64,000 bases of DNA. It comes from Paracoccus xiamenensis. GTDB taxonomy: Bacteria > Pseudomonadota > Alphaproteobacteria > Rhodobacterales > Rhodobacteraceae. The stretch covers positions 806,001 to 870,000 of the forward strand of contig NZ_JAAOHY010000001.1 in the NCBI RefSeq assembly GCF_011308835.1, written 5' to 3'. This document shows positions 47,813-56,571 of the stretch, in pieces (positions within the stretch are counted from its first letter, which is position 1; each line of letters begins with the position of its first letter). The notes beneath the pieces were generated by a model. It ran no database searches, had not been told where the DNA came from, and saw only the letters and a list, made by a program, of their open reading frames with translations. Made by a program: the position numbers and the translations under genes.

Positions 47813-48583
47813 CTAATGCGTGGTATAGCCGCCATCGGCGACCAGCACCGACCCGGTGACATAGCTGGCCGCGTCGGATGCCAGAAACAGTGCGCAGGTC
47901 GCCATTTCCTCGGGCTCGCCAAAGCGGCCCATCGGCGTGTTCGCGGTCCAGACCGGGTTCCACTCCTCATTGGCGATTCCGCCTGCCGTCATGTCCGAGA
48001 CCACATAGCCCGGCGCCAGCGCATTGACCCGGATGCCCCTGCCGGCATATTCGAAGGCCATGGTCAGCGTCATCGTATGGATGGCGGCCTTTGACGAGTT
48101 GTAAGCCACCTGCAATTGCGGCTTGTTCGCCACCAGTGCCGAGATCGAGCCGATATTGACGATCGATCCACTGCCCTGCGCCAGCATCGGCCGGATCGCC
48201 TCGCGCGCGATGCGGAAGGGGGCGATCAGGTTGGTGTCGAAGATGTAATGCATGCGTTCATCGTCGAAATCGTGGAAATCCCCATCCGCCGCGACGCCGG
48301 CATTGTTGACCAGCACATCCAGCTGGCCAAAGCGTTCCAGCGCCGCCGCCACGATCCGCGCGGGCGCGTCGTCGTCATTCACATCGGCCTGCACCCATGC
48401 GAAGCGGTCCGGGTCGGATGCCAGCAACTCCTTCAGTGCCGGCGTCTCGCTGCGGCTGGTCAGCATGCAGCGCGCGCCCGCCTCGCCAAACAGTTTCGCA
48501 ATCGCCAGCCCGATGCCGCGATTGCCGCCGGTAATCAGCGCCACCTTTCCGTCCAGCCGGAATTTCTCCATCGTCATCGTCAT
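47813..48583 (-). CDS. Short-chain dehydrogenase, polyol/galactitol-type
   Basis: An SDR of about 256 residues with TGGNRGIG (about 18-25), NNAG, NIGSISALVANKPQ and Y-x3-K in YNSSK, ending VADGGYTTH. The NKPQ element is shared with the galactitol-dehydrogenase-like protein at 34321, so a hexitol or ketohexose substrate is likely. The ATG at 48583 overlaps the GatZ-family stop (ATGA), but an ATG two codons later has better spacing to GGAG. It lies directly after the putative tagatose-6-phosphate epimerase gene. Confidence 0.83.
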   Translation of the reverse strand: MTMTMEKFRLDGKVALITGGNRGIGLAIAKLFGEAGARCMLTSRSETPALKELLASDPDRFAWVQADVNDDDAPARIVAAALERFGQLDVLVNNAGVAADGDFHDFDDERMHYIFDTNLIAPFRIAREAIRPMLAQGSGSIVNIGSISALVANKPQLQVAYNSSKAAIHTMTLTMAFEYAGRGIRVNALAPGYVVSDMTAGGIANEEWNPVWTANTPMGRFGEPEEMATCALFLASDAASYVTGSVLVADGGYTTH

Positions 48584-49878
48584 GCTCCGCTATAGTCGGG
48601 GGCGCTGCCAGCCCGGCAGGCCGCGTGATAGGTGTCGAGGCTGCGGCGCACATGGGCTACCACCACCTCCTCGGGGTTCAGGGGGCCGTCAGCAAGGTCG
48701 GTGCGGCCGTTCAGGTGCTGCCACAGAAGGGGCAGGGGGATGGTGCGGCCCTTCAGCGTGTCGAACAGGCGCTTCACCGCCTTTTCGGCGCGTTCCGAGG
48801 GCCAATAGTATCGGATGCGGTCGGACAGCGAATAATGCCGCAGCATGCGCAGCTTGGCCGGGTCGCCTGCATAGTGACGTTGCCAGTTTGCCGGATGGTC
48901 CTGCATCTCGGCCTCCATCGCGGCCATCAGGGGGCGGTCGCCGTATGCCGGATCAAGATCCGAAGCGATCAGATCCAGCGCATAAAGTGCCTCGCGCAGC
49001 ACGAAGGTCAGCTCTGGCCCGACCTTGAGGATGGCAAAGCCGTCCGCGACCAGATCTGACAGCGGGCCAGTGCCCTGATAATCGGTCGAATGGGCCTCAA
49101 AAATCAGGGCGGGTTCACCGGCCAGCGTGGCGGCCAGATCGCGGGCCAGTTCGGGGCGATAGAAGATGACGTTCTGATTGCCGAATTCGACGCCGGGCTG
49201 GACGACAAGGGCGATGACACGGGAAAGCGCATCGGTCAGACCGGCCTCGGCGAAGACCTTGCGATGAATGTCGATGGTGCGCCGTGCGGCCTCGGGCGAG
49301 GTGGGCGTGATGGTGTCCAGCACATGATCGGCACCGCCCGGCGGTGGGACTTCGGTGCCGATGACATAGACCGGCATGTCGCCGCCCGCATCCGTCGCCG
49401 CGGCCTCTGCCAGTTTGGCCAGCCGTGCGGCGCGCCGGGCAGTGGTCTCGTCGTCAAGCGCCTCTGGTTCCCCTGCCGCGCCCATCGAGCAGTCGAGATG
49501 GATCTTGCGAAACCCCGCCGCGACATAGGCCGCGACCATCTTTTCCGCCTCGGCCATGGCATCTTCGGCCGGGCGGTCGCGCCAGGGGTTTGGGCCCAGA
49601 TGATCGCCGCCAAGGATGATCAGTTCCTTCGGGCAACCTTCCTGCGCCGCAAGTCCAAAGACGAGATCCGCGAAATCCTGCGGCGTCATGCCGGTATAGC
49701 CGCCCTGATGATTGACCTGGTTGCAGGTCGCCTCGATCAGGACCGGCGCGCCGGTTTCGGCGCCTGCGCGCAGCGCCGCGCGCAGGACCAGCGGATGGGC
49801 CGAACAGACCGAGGTAATGCCCAAGGGCTGCCCCGCAACCCGCGCCACCGCCAATTCAGTCAGGGCCTGAAGGCTCAT
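48580..49878 (-). CDS. GatZ/KbaZ family protein, probable D-tagatose 6-phosphate 4-epimerase
   Basis: The 432-residue product belongs to PF08013 (GatZ/KbaZ), long called the non-catalytic subunit of tagatose-bisphosphate aldolase. Typical blocks are VLIEATCNQVNHQGGYTGMTP (N-terminal barrel strands), LGGDHLGPNPW, IHLDCSM, VIGTEVPPPGG, FEAHSTDYQ and LKVGPELTFVLREALYAL. A PF08013 enzyme of Agrobacterium was shown to epimerise D-tagatose 6-phosphate to D-fructose 6-phosphate. No GatY/KbaY aldolase is encoded nearby, which favours the epimerase role here. It overlaps the kinase gene by 4 bases; the long upstream frame lies within that gene. Confidence 0.88.
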   Translation of the reverse strand: MSLQALTELAVARVAGQPLGITSVCSAHPLVLRAALRAGAETGAPVLIEATCNQVNHQGGYTGMTPQDFADLVFGLAAQEGCPKELIILGGDHLGPNPWRDRPAEDAMAEAEKMVAAYVAAGFRKIHLDCSMGAAGEPEALDDETTARRAARLAKLAEAAATDAGGDMPVYVIGTEVPPPGGADHVLDTITPTSPEAARRTIDIHRKVFAEAGLTDALSRVIALVVQPGVEFGNQNVIFYRPELARDLAATLAGEPALIFEAHSTDYQGTGPLSDLVADGFAILKVGPELTFVLREALYALDLIASDLDPAYGDRPLMAAMEAEMQDHPANWQRHYAGDPAKLRMLRHYSLSDRIRYYWPSERAEKAVKRLFDTLKGRTIPLPLLWQHLNGRTDLADGPLNPEEVVVAHVRRSLDTYHAACRAGSAPDYSGA

Positions 49879-50849
49879 GTCGATCCCTCCTGTGCGGCGA
49901 TGAAGGCGTCGAGTTCGGCGCGCGTTCCCGCGCCCTCCATCGGTCCCAGCACGGTGACATTGCGCGCGCCGGCCGCATTGCCGTAACGCAGGGCGTCGGC
50001 GATGGGCAGGCCCAGCCGGCGACAGGCGACATAGGCGCCGCCGAAGCAATCGCCGGCGCCGGTCGGGTCGCGTTCCTCGACCTTGAAGCCCGAGTGGTGG
50101 ACGGGGTCCGCGCCGGGGGTGAACACCGTCGCCCCGGCTGCGCCTTGTTTCAGTGCGATTTCGGTCACGCCCATCTCGAACAGGCGGGCGATGGCGGCGT
50201 CCTGGCCGCTGACGCCCGCCGCCCGTTCCAACTCCTCGCCCGAGGGCAGAAGCAGGTCTGACTGGGCGATGAGCTGCGCGAAAAGCGCCTCGGTTTCGGC
50301 ATCGCGGGCCAGTTCCTTGCGCAGGTTCGGATCGACCGAGATGCTGCCGCCCTGCGCCTTGATGCGCGGGGCGGCGAATTCGATCACCGTGCGGGCGGCG
50401 GGCATCGACAGCGCCGTGCCCATGACATGCAGATGCCCCGCACGGTCGATCAGTGCGCGCACCGCATCGCTCAGCCCGAAACGGGCGGCGGCCGAGGTGG
50501 CGATATTATAGACGAAATCGCGCGACCCATCGGTGCGATAACGCACAAAAGCGCTGCCGGTCGGATAGTCCGCGTCTTCGGCGATGGCCGAGACATCGAC
50601 CCCGTCGGCGCGCAGCCGGTCAAGGTTCACGGCCCCGAAATCGTCGCGCCCGACCGCGCCCACCATCGCCGCCGCGCCGCCCATGCGGCCGCATTGGTCA
50701 ATGAAGATCGCAGGCGCGCCACTTGGATAGGGACCGGTCAGCGGTTGGGCGGCCCGGAAACCGTCGCCGATGGTGGTGGCGACGATTTCGACCAGAATTT
50801 CGCCAACGCAGACGGTCGGGCCAAGCGCGTCGGGGGCAAGCGCGGCCAT
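49875..50849 (-). CDS. PfkB-family kinase, probable D-tagatose kinase
   Basis: A PfkB kinase of 324 residues starting VCVGEILVEIVATT, with GGAAAMVGAVGRDDFG near residue 57 and the catalytic DPTGAGDCFGGAY near residue 264. It is coupled to the PF08013 gene by a 4-base overlap. In Agrobacterium a PF00294 kinase next to a PF08013 gene makes D-tagatose 6-phosphate, and the same role is the best guess here. A fructokinase or tagatose-6-phosphate kinase role cannot be excluded by sequence. Confidence 0.82.
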   Translation of the reverse strand: MAALAPDALGPTVCVGEILVEIVATTIGDGFRAAQPLTGPYPSGAPAIFIDQCGRMGGAAAMVGAVGRDDFGAVNLDRLRADGVDVSAIAEDADYPTGSAFVRYRTDGSRDFVYNIATSAAARFGLSDAVRALIDRAGHLHVMGTALSMPAARTVIEFAAPRIKAQGGSISVDPNLRKELARDAETEALFAQLIAQSDLLLPSGEELERAAGVSGQDAAIARLFEMGVTEIALKQGAAGATVFTPGADPVHHSGFKVEERDPTGAGDCFGGAYVACRRLGLPIADALRYGNAAGARNVTVLGPMEGAGTRAELDAFIAAQEGST

Positions 50850-50852
50850 GGC

Positions 50853-51737
50853 TCAGGGCCGGGAATTGGTGGCGCGGCGGCGTTCGGCCTCGGCCATCTT
50901 CAGCTCGATGAACTCCTTGGCATGGGCCGCCAGCGGGTCGTTGTCGGTCCAGGTGTCGCGCCAGATCGCACAGGCCAGCGACAGGCTTTCATCGACCACC
51001 GCAGTCGAGAAGCTTTCGAAGACAATGTCCCGTTGATAGTCGATATCCAGCAGCGCGTCAAAAACGCGGTCGAACGGGATCGTGCCGTCGCCCAGATAGC
51101 CGCGATTGCTTTCGCCGATATGGAAATAACCCAGCTTGTCGCCCGCCAGCCGGATCGCGCCGGCGGGATTGGCCTCTTCAATATTCATGTGGAAGGTGTC
51201 CAGGTGCAGGCGCACATGGTCCGAGCCGGTATCCTCGATGAATTTCAACCCCTGCGCGGTGGTGTTCAGCAGGTTGGTTTCAAAGCGGTTCACCACCTCC
51301 AGCACAAGATCGACATTGGCGGCCTGTGCGATCTCGGCGGTTTCGGCGATGGCGTCGATGCTGTTTTTCCAGCCCTCGGGCGTCGGTTGGCGGTCGTATT
51401 TCGTATGCGCGGAATAAAGGATCCCGCCCAGCTTGTTGCCGCCAATATCGCGCACGGCATGGACCGCATCCGCCAGCATCTGCTTGCCCGCCTTGACCGC
51501 ATCCGGGTCGGTCGAGGACACGTCCTTGTCGCGCGGCAGCCCCATGGTCACGCCGATTTCCACATCCAGCGCCTGTGCCTTTTGCGCCAGCCGGTCCAGA
51601 TCGAACAGTTCAGGCCGAAGATATGCGAATTCGATGGTGCGATAGCCGTGCTCTGCCGATTTTTCCAGCGCGCGTTCCAGCCCGTCCTGGGTCTGACCGC
51701 CGGTCCAGACAAAGGAGTGAATTCCCAGACGTCCCAT
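50853..51737 (-). CDS. Ketose 3-epimerase family protein (D-tagatose/D-psicose 3-epimerase-like)
   Basis: A TIM-barrel protein of 294 residues in the xylose-isomerase-like family. Metal and acid-base residues of ketose 3-epimerases are visible in order: Glu in DLVLEVVNRFETN, Asp in HLDTFHMNIEE, His in YFHIGESNRG and Glu in IVFESFS. The family interconverts D-tagatose/D-sorbose and D-fructose/D-psicose. It is the first gene of the leftward operon; GGAGG precedes the ATG at 51737. It may widen the range of ketoses that can enter the tagatose route. Confidence 0.88.
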   Translation of the reverse strand: MGRLGIHSFVWTGGQTQDGLERALEKSAEHGYRTIEFAYLRPELFDLDRLAQKAQALDVEIGVTMGLPRDKDVSSTDPDAVKAGKQMLADAVHAVRDIGGNKLGGILYSAHTKYDRQPTPEGWKNSIDAIAETAEIAQAANVDLVLEVVNRFETNLLNTTAQGLKFIEDTGSDHVRLHLDTFHMNIEEANPAGAIRLAGDKLGYFHIGESNRGYLGDGTIPFDRVFDALLDIDYQRDIVFESFSTAVVDESLSLACAIWRDTWTDNDPLAAHAKEFIELKMAEAERRRATNSRP

Positions 51738-51799
51738 CTTGTCCTCCGTATATCCCGTCCATGGCCGCGCGAATCCGCCAACGGCCGGCAAGAAGGACG

Positions 51800-51828
51800 T
51801 TACATTTGCATTTTATAAAATACAAATG
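51800..51828 (-). promoter_or_regulatory. 26-bp near-perfect palindrome, candidate SorC operator
   Basis: The arms are CATTTG (51803-51808) and CAAATG (51823-51828), separated by an A/T-rich symmetric centre with one mismatched pair. With its flank it contains TTACATTTG, also present in the ABC-transporter promoter. It covers the probable -10 element of the epimerase operon. Confidence 0.55.
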
Positions 51829-51847
51829 GAAATTCTGTATGGGACAA
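51819..51847 (-). promoter_or_regulatory. Probable sigma70 promoter of the epimerase-kinase-GatZ operon
   Basis: On the minus strand TTGTCC and TGTATT are spaced by 17 bases. The -10 hexamer lies inside the palindrome at 51803-51828, as expected for repression by occlusion. Confidence 0.4.
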
Positions 51848-51874
51848 GATCAGCCGACGGGCCGGCGAAAACGG

Positions 51875-52837
51875 TCAGGGCGCGCTGTCCTCAAGCAGCA
51901 TCTCGGCGGTCACGTCGTCGGTGATAAGCGTGTTGGCGATGCCTTGGCGCAGCACGGCGCGGATGATCTCGGCCTTGTGGGGGCCGGCCGCGACCAGCAC
52001 CCGCAAGGGAACACGCAGCAGGGTTTCCAGTGAGATCCCAATGGTGCGCGAACTCAGCGGGGTTGGGACCGCGATCCCGTTCCGGTCAAGGAAAATGCCC
52101 ACCACGTCGCCAACTGCGCCGGCATCGATCAGATCCTGAGGGCTGACCTCGGGCGGCAGGCCTTCCTGTACCAGATAGGATTTCGCCGAGATGTCGCTGC
52201 AGGTCAGAACCGCCGCGTCCAGTTGTTCGAACTTGTCGAAATGTTCGCGGAACTGTTCCTGCGACAGGAACAGGTCACGGTCGACGCCTTTTGACAGAAA
52301 ATTCGGCGCCGCGAGGATCGAGTAGCTGGCCCCCAGCCGTTCGGCCAGTCCGGAAACGATCGCGAAGGAATTGAACGTCGCCCCCCGGACGGTGCCCCCG
52401 AACATCGAGATCACCTCCAGATCCGGATGGCTTTGGCGCGGCATGTTGGCGATGGCGCTTTGCAGGGTGATCCCCCAGGACACGCCGATCTTGCGCAGGT
52501 CGCCCGTCTCGACCCGGCGTTGCAGAAAGCTGGCAAGGGCCGCGCCGGCGGGATAGTTGTAGTCGTAATGTTCGGGATCGGCTGGGGCGACCATGGCCTG
52601 ATCCAGCCCATAGGTTGCGACCAGCTTTTCTTGCAGCTCGATCCTGGGCAGGAAAGGTGATTCGATCTGCACCTTCACCATGCCCAGCGATTTCGCCCGC
52701 TGGATCGCCTGATTCACCCGCAGCCGGGTCACGTCCATATGCCGCGCGATGTCGGCCTGGGTCATGCTGTTGACATAATAGTGCCAGCAAACCTCGGTGA
52801 TGAAGGCATCGCTGTCGTCGATTTTTTCTCTGGCCAT
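51875..52837 (-). CDS. SorC/DeoR-type sugar-binding transcriptional regulator
   Basis: A regulator of about 320 residues. The N-terminal HTH is in HYYVNSMTQADIARHMDVTRLRVNQAIQRA (residues ~18-47 in blocks), and the effector domain has IGVSWGITLQSAIAN, ISMFGGTVRGATFNSF, AVLTCSDIS and LITDDVTAE, the SorC sugar-phosphate-binding pattern. Neither ATG at 52837 nor the one at 52864 has a good ribosome site; I used the inner one. It is flanked by the leftward epimerase operon and the divergent transporter operon. It likely controls both through TTACATTTG-type sites. Confidence 0.88.
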   Translation of the reverse strand: MAREKIDDSDAFITEVCWHYYVNSMTQADIARHMDVTRLRVNQAIQRAKSLGMVKVQIESPFLPRIELQEKLVATYGLDQAMVAPADPEHYDYNYPAGAALASFLQRRVETGDLRKIGVSWGITLQSAIANMPRQSHPDLEVISMFGGTVRGATFNSFAIVSGLAERLGASYSILAAPNFLSKGVDRDLFLSQEQFREHFDKFEQLDAAVLTCSDISAKSYLVQEGLPPEVSPQDLIDAGAVGDVVGIFLDRNGIAVPTPLSSRTIGISLETLLRVPLRVLVAAGPHKAEIIRAVLRQGIANTLITDDVTAEMLLEDSAP

Positions 52838-52911
52838 GCGCGTCCAGTCCCTGCTGCAATCCATCTGCTTTTAAGGGCATTTCTCCGGTTCGGACTAGTG
52901 CCAGGATTAAT

Positions 52912-52925
52912 ATTACAAATGTCAC
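52912..52925. promoter_or_regulatory. Candidate SorC operator, half-conserved copy
   Basis: ATTACAAATGTCAC shares the left arm and centre of the palindrome at 52965. The start-to-start distance is 53 bases, about five helical turns. Confidence 0.45.
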
Positions 52926-52964
52926 GTCATGCATACAGATGAAATTATCACTTGAGAGAATCGG

Positions 52965-52978
52965 ATTACATTTGTAAT
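52965..52978. promoter_or_regulatory. Candidate SorC operator overlapping the transporter promoter
   Basis: ATTACATTTGTAAT is a 14-bp palindrome with perfect 6-bp arms. Its TGTAAT end is a good -10 element, with TTGAGA (52952-52957) 15 bases upstream, so a bound regulator would block the promoter. Confidence 0.5.
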
Positions 52979-53057
52979 GATTTGGCAGGTGAGGACGCCG
53001 GCGGTTACAAACACCGCGCCAAGGGCGGACCAAGCTAAACAATCTGGGAGGAATGAT

Positions 53058-54497
53058 ATGAGCTTCGCTTTCAAGCTCGGCGTCTCGGTGATCGCGCTGA
53101 CTGCCAGCGCGGGAATTGCCCTTGCGCAGGATGCCAGCGCTTTCTGGGCCGAGGCGGCGAAACCTTACGAGGGCGTCACGCTGCATGGGGTGACCGAATC
53201 CACGCCGCCGTCAAACTACATCAAGGACGTGCTGGCCCCGCAGTTCGAGGAGCTGACCGGTATCCGCGTCGATATCGAGACGACATCCTGGGACCAGATG
53301 TATGACAAGGCCATCAAGGACATGGAGGCCGGGACCGGCATCTATGACATGGTCTATATCGAACAGGACATCGTCTATGCCTATCTGTCGCGCGACTTCC
53401 TGACCGACACGACGCAATTGCTGGCTGACAATGCGGCGCTGAAATCGCCCAGCTATGACGAATCGCAGTTCACGACCTTTGCCGAAAGCTTCCGGGGCGA
53501 GAATGGCCATCTTTATGGCATCCCGGTTGAGGCTTTCATCAAGCCCTATCTGTACCGCACGGACCTGTTCAACGATCCCGAACATCAGGCGGCCTACAAG
53601 GAAAAGACCGGCAAGGATCTGGCGCCAGCAACGACGCATGAGGACTATCTGGCGATTGCCCAGTATTTCACCGAATGGGGGCAGGCCAATGGGGGCGAGC
53701 TGTGGGGCACGACCTCGCAATCGCATACCGGCCACCCGGCCAGCTGGTACGAATATGTCGAAACCGTGCTGCCGACTTTCGGTGTCTACAACTGGGGCAT
53801 CGACGCGGAAAACAACTTCGCCGCGACCGTGGGAAGTGGCGGCCGGATGAATTCGCCCGAGGCGAAAGAGGCGATGCGCTATGTCCTGCAACTGCGCGAC
53901 CTCGCGCCGCCGGAATCGGTGCAGTCGACATGGACCGAAACCGCGACGACGATGGCCGCCGGCCGCGCCGCGCAAGGCATGATCTATGGCGAAAACGCCG
54001 CCTGGATCGCATCCGATGAAAACCAGTCGCGGGTTGTCGGCAATATCGGCGTCGCTCTGCCGCCAATGTCGGAAGGCGTGCTGGAACAGGCGCAGGCCGG
54101 TGAGGGCTATGTCGGCTATTACGACGGCGGCGCATTCGGCATCCCGATCACCTCCAAGAACAAGGAAGCGGCGATGCTGTTCCTTGAATTCATCGCCCAG
54201 GACGAATTGCAGGCCGATTGGGCCGTCGCCGGGTCGCGCATCACCAATAACGCGACCTATGAAGATCCCAAGGTGCAGGAACTGGACGGCAAGCTTGGTG
54301 GCTATTTCACCATGCTGAAGGATCAGGGCGCGATCTTCGGCGGCGCGCCGGCCTATCCGTTCCACGCCCAGCTTCGCGAGGCACTGGCCCCGATCTATTA
54401 CCAGATCCTGACCGGCCAGATCGAAGCCGACGCGGGCGTCGACCAGATGGCCCAGAAGGCCGAGGAAGAACTGACGGCACTCGGTTACCGTCAATAA
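53058..54497 (+). CDS. Polyol/sugar ABC transporter substrate-binding protein (CUT1)
   Basis: A family 1 binding protein of 479 residues with a signal peptide (1-25, cleavage at IALAQ-DAS). The core carries GVTLHGVTESTPPSNYIKD-like first strand, ETTSWDQMYDKAIKDMEAGTG, YIEQDIVYAYLSRDFL, and in the second lobe YDGGAFGIPITSKNKEAAMLFLEF. It is long for a CUT1 protein (usually 410-440). GGGAGG precedes the ATG at 53058. It is the first gene of the rightward operon and is under the candidate SorC operators. A hexitol such as D-altritol or galactitol is the inferred ligand from context. Confidence 0.9.
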   Translation: MSFAFKLGVSVIALTASAGIALAQDASAFWAEAAKPYEGVTLHGVTESTPPSNYIKDVLAPQFEELTGIRVDIETTSWDQMYDKAIKDMEAGTGIYDMVYIEQDIVYAYLSRDFLTDTTQLLADNAALKSPSYDESQFTTFAESFRGENGHLYGIPVEAFIKPYLYRTDLFNDPEHQAAYKEKTGKDLAPATTHEDYLAIAQYFTEWGQANGGELWGTTSQSHTGHPASWYEYVETVLPTFGVYNWGIDAENNFAATVGSGGRMNSPEAKEAMRYVLQLRDLAPPESVQSTWTETATTMAAGRAAQGMIYGENAAWIASDENQSRVVGNIGVALPPMSEGVLEQAQAGEGYVGYYDGGAFGIPITSKNKEAAMLFLEFIAQDELQADWAVAGSRITNNATYEDPKVQELDGKLGGYFTMLKDQGAIFGGAPAYPFHAQLREALAPIYYQILTGQIEADAGVDQMAQKAEEELTALGYRQ

Positions 54498-54574
54498 GGC
54501 TCTCTGCCAACGACCGGGGCCGTTCGCGGCCCCGGTCACCCGCCCTGACCCCCATGACGCCGGAGGATCTGCGC

Positions 54575-55453
54575 ATGCACTCCAATCGTTTGGGCTGGCT
54601 GCTGCTGGCGCCCACGATGATCATTCTGTTCTTCTTCGGAGTGGTCCCCTTCTTTTATGTGATCTGGGTGTCCTTCCACCAATGGAACCCCTTCGCGGCC
54701 AATCCGAACATGGTTTTCAACTGGGCCTCGAATTACCGGCAGGTGGTGTTTGACGCGCAGTTGATGGCGTCCCTTGGGGTCACCTTCGCGTTCGTCTTCT
54801 TCGCGGTCGTGTCCGAACTGATCCTCGGCTATCTGCTGGCGCAGGCCTTCATGAAGGATTTTCCCGGCAAGGCCTTCTTCCGCACCATCCACACGCTGCC
54901 GCTGATCATGGCGCCGATCATCGTCGGCTCGATCTGGAAGCTGATGACCACGCCCTCCATCGGCATCATTCCCAGCCTTGTGCAAAGCTGGTTCGGGCTT
55001 GATCTGAATATCGGGCAAAGCGCGCTTGCCGCCTTCACCGTCACGGTGGTGATGGATATCTGGCACTGGACGCCACTCGTAACGCTGTCGCTGATCGCAG
55101 CACTTGTATCCTTGCCGCCCGACCCGTTCGAACAGGCCCAGATCGACGGCGCGAACAAGCGCCAGATCTTCTGGCACATCACCCTGCCGATGATCGCCCC
55201 CGCCGTTGTCGCAACCGTCTTCATCCGCCTGATGGATGCGCTGCGCACCGTGGACGAGGTCTTGATGCTGACCGGAGGCGGCCCCGGATCTGCCACGCGC
55301 TATATCGGCGTGCATATCTTCAAGGAAGTCTTCCCGCGCACGAATTACGGCTATGGTTCGGCCATCTCGGTCGTCGTGCTGTACATGACCATCGTCATCT
55401 GCTGGCTGCTCTATGTCGGCCTGATCGCCCCCCGCAACACGAAGAAAGGATAG
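54575..55453 (+). CDS. Sugar/polyol ABC transporter permease 1 (MalF-like)
   Basis: A permease of 292 residues with six membrane helices, first at about 7-30 (LLLAPTMIILFFFGVVPFFY). The cytoplasmic EAA loop, EQAQIDGANKRQIFWHITLP near residues 190-209, docks the ATPase. It has the MalF-type ends LTGGGPGSATRYIGVHIF. I prefer the ATG at 54575 because GGAGG lies eight bases before it; an ATG at 54554 would add seven residues. It pairs with the permease starting at 55457. Confidence 0.93.
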   Translation: MHSNRLGWLLLAPTMIILFFFGVVPFFYVIWVSFHQWNPFAANPNMVFNWASNYRQVVFDAQLMASLGVTFAFVFFAVVSELILGYLLAQAFMKDFPGKAFFRTIHTLPLIMAPIIVGSIWKLMTTPSIGIIPSLVQSWFGLDLNIGQSALAAFTVTVVMDIWHWTPLVTLSLIAALVSLPPDPFEQAQIDGANKRQIFWHITLPMIAPAVVATVFIRLMDALRTVDEVLMLTGGGPGSATRYIGVHIFKEVFPRTNYGYGSAISVVVLYMTIVICWLLYVGLIAPRNTKKG

Positions 55454-55456
55454 GCC

Positions 55457-56293
55457 ATGAAAGCCCTTCGCCCCTGGCTGATGATCCTGTTCTGGTGCTT
55501 TGTCAGCTTCCTGACGCTGTTCCCGATCTATTGGCTGTTCGTCGTGTCGGTGAAACCCGCGGTCGAGCTGTTCTCGACACCCGATGTGATCCTGACCAAG
55601 TTCTACTGGCAGAATTACATCGACGTTCTGAACGACCGCACGCTGCGCAGCTATATGATGAACTCGCTCATCATCTCGACCGGCAACGCGGTCTTGTGCA
55701 CGATCCTCGGCTTCCTGACCTGCTATGCGCTGTCGCGTTTTAACCTGCCGGGCAAGGAAAGCATCTTCTTCTGGACCATCACCAACCGCATGGCCCCGCC
55801 CGCCGTCTTTCTGCTGCCGATGTTCCTGCTGCTGACGCAGGTCTACAAGATCGGGGACTTCTCGCTGGCCGATACGCGGATCGGGATGATCCTTGTCTAT
55901 TGCACCTTCAACCTGCCTTTCGCGATCTGGACCCTGCGCCCCACCGTCGACGGCATCCCAAAAGAGCTGGATGAGGCCGCCTATGTCGACGGGGCCAGCC
56001 CCTGGAAGGTCATCACCGAGGTCGTCTTTCCGCTGGCCCGCCCCGGTCTTGCCGTCACGCTGATCCTGACCTGGGTTTTCGCCTGGAACGAATATCTGTT
56101 GGCCGCGACCCTGACCAATTTCAACGCCCGCACGCTGACCACCGGCCTCTCGGAATATGTCACCACGACCGGCACCGAATGGGGGATCATGGCGGCGATT
56201 TCCGTCTTCACGCTGATCCCGGCGCTGATCGTCTTCAGCCTTGTGCAGCGCCATATCGTGACCGGCCTGACCTTCGGCGCGGTGAAAGGATAA
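55457..56293 (+). CDS. Sugar/polyol ABC transporter permease 2 (MalG-like)
   Basis: The 278-residue permease has six membrane helices and the EAA loop DEAAYVDGASPWKVITEVVFP near residues 175-195. The N-terminal PIYWLFVVSVKPAVELFSTP and C-terminal FAWNEYLLAATLT blocks are typical of the MalG/SmoG branch. It starts three bases after permease 1 and ends three bases before the small membrane protein gene, so the four genes form one translational block. Confidence 0.93.
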   Translation: MKALRPWLMILFWCFVSFLTLFPIYWLFVVSVKPAVELFSTPDVILTKFYWQNYIDVLNDRTLRSYMMNSLIISTGNAVLCTILGFLTCYALSRFNLPGKESIFFWTITNRMAPPAVFLLPMFLLLTQVYKIGDFSLADTRIGMILVYCTFNLPFAIWTLRPTVDGIPKELDEAAYVDGASPWKVITEVVFPLARPGLAVTLILTWVFAWNEYLLAATLTNFNARTLTTGLSEYVTTTGTEWGIMAAISVFTLIPALIVFSLVQRHIVTGLTFGAVKG

Positions 56294-56296
56294 GCC

Positions 56297-56569
56297 ATGA
56301 GCAACGACACCGAAAAGCTGGCGCAGGAGGAGAACCCCGCCCTCGTCCTCGCCCATCTGGTCGAGGAAGACGCCGACCGCGCCCCAAGCGCCGCCACCGG
56401 CTTTCTTCCGATTGAGACGAACTGGTTCGACCGCGTTTTCATCAGCGTCGTGCTTTGGGTGGCGCTGTCGCTGTTCTGGTTTCGCTTTCTGGAACCGCTC
56501 GGCCTGTCGATCTGGCTGTGCCTCGCCTTGTCCCTGATCGCCGCCGTCTTCATCATTCGCAAGGGATAG
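56297..56569 (+). CDS. Small two-helix membrane protein in the ABC transporter operon
   Basis: A 90-residue protein with an acidic, Ala/Glu-rich N-terminus (about 1-40) and two hydrophobic segments (about 48-66, [18 protein letters not shown]; and 69-86, [20 protein letters not shown]). The topology should be hairpin-like, with a positive RKG end. I recognise no domain. It is separated by three and two bases from the permease and dehydrogenase genes, so it must be co-translated with the transporter. Small accessory subunits exist in some ABC polyol/glycerol operons; a similar role is inference. Confidence 0.75.
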   Translation: MSNDTEKLAQEENPALVLAHLVEEDADRAPSAATGFLPIETNWFDRVFISVVLWVALSLFWFRFLEPLGLSIWLCLALSLIAAVFIIRKG

Positions 56570-56571
56570 CC

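Noticed and set aside
54536..56356. 606-residue antisense frame under the two ABC permease genes
   Set aside because: Composition is Asp, Gln, His and Arg-rich, and it lies entirely opposite membrane-protein genes with conserved EAA loops.
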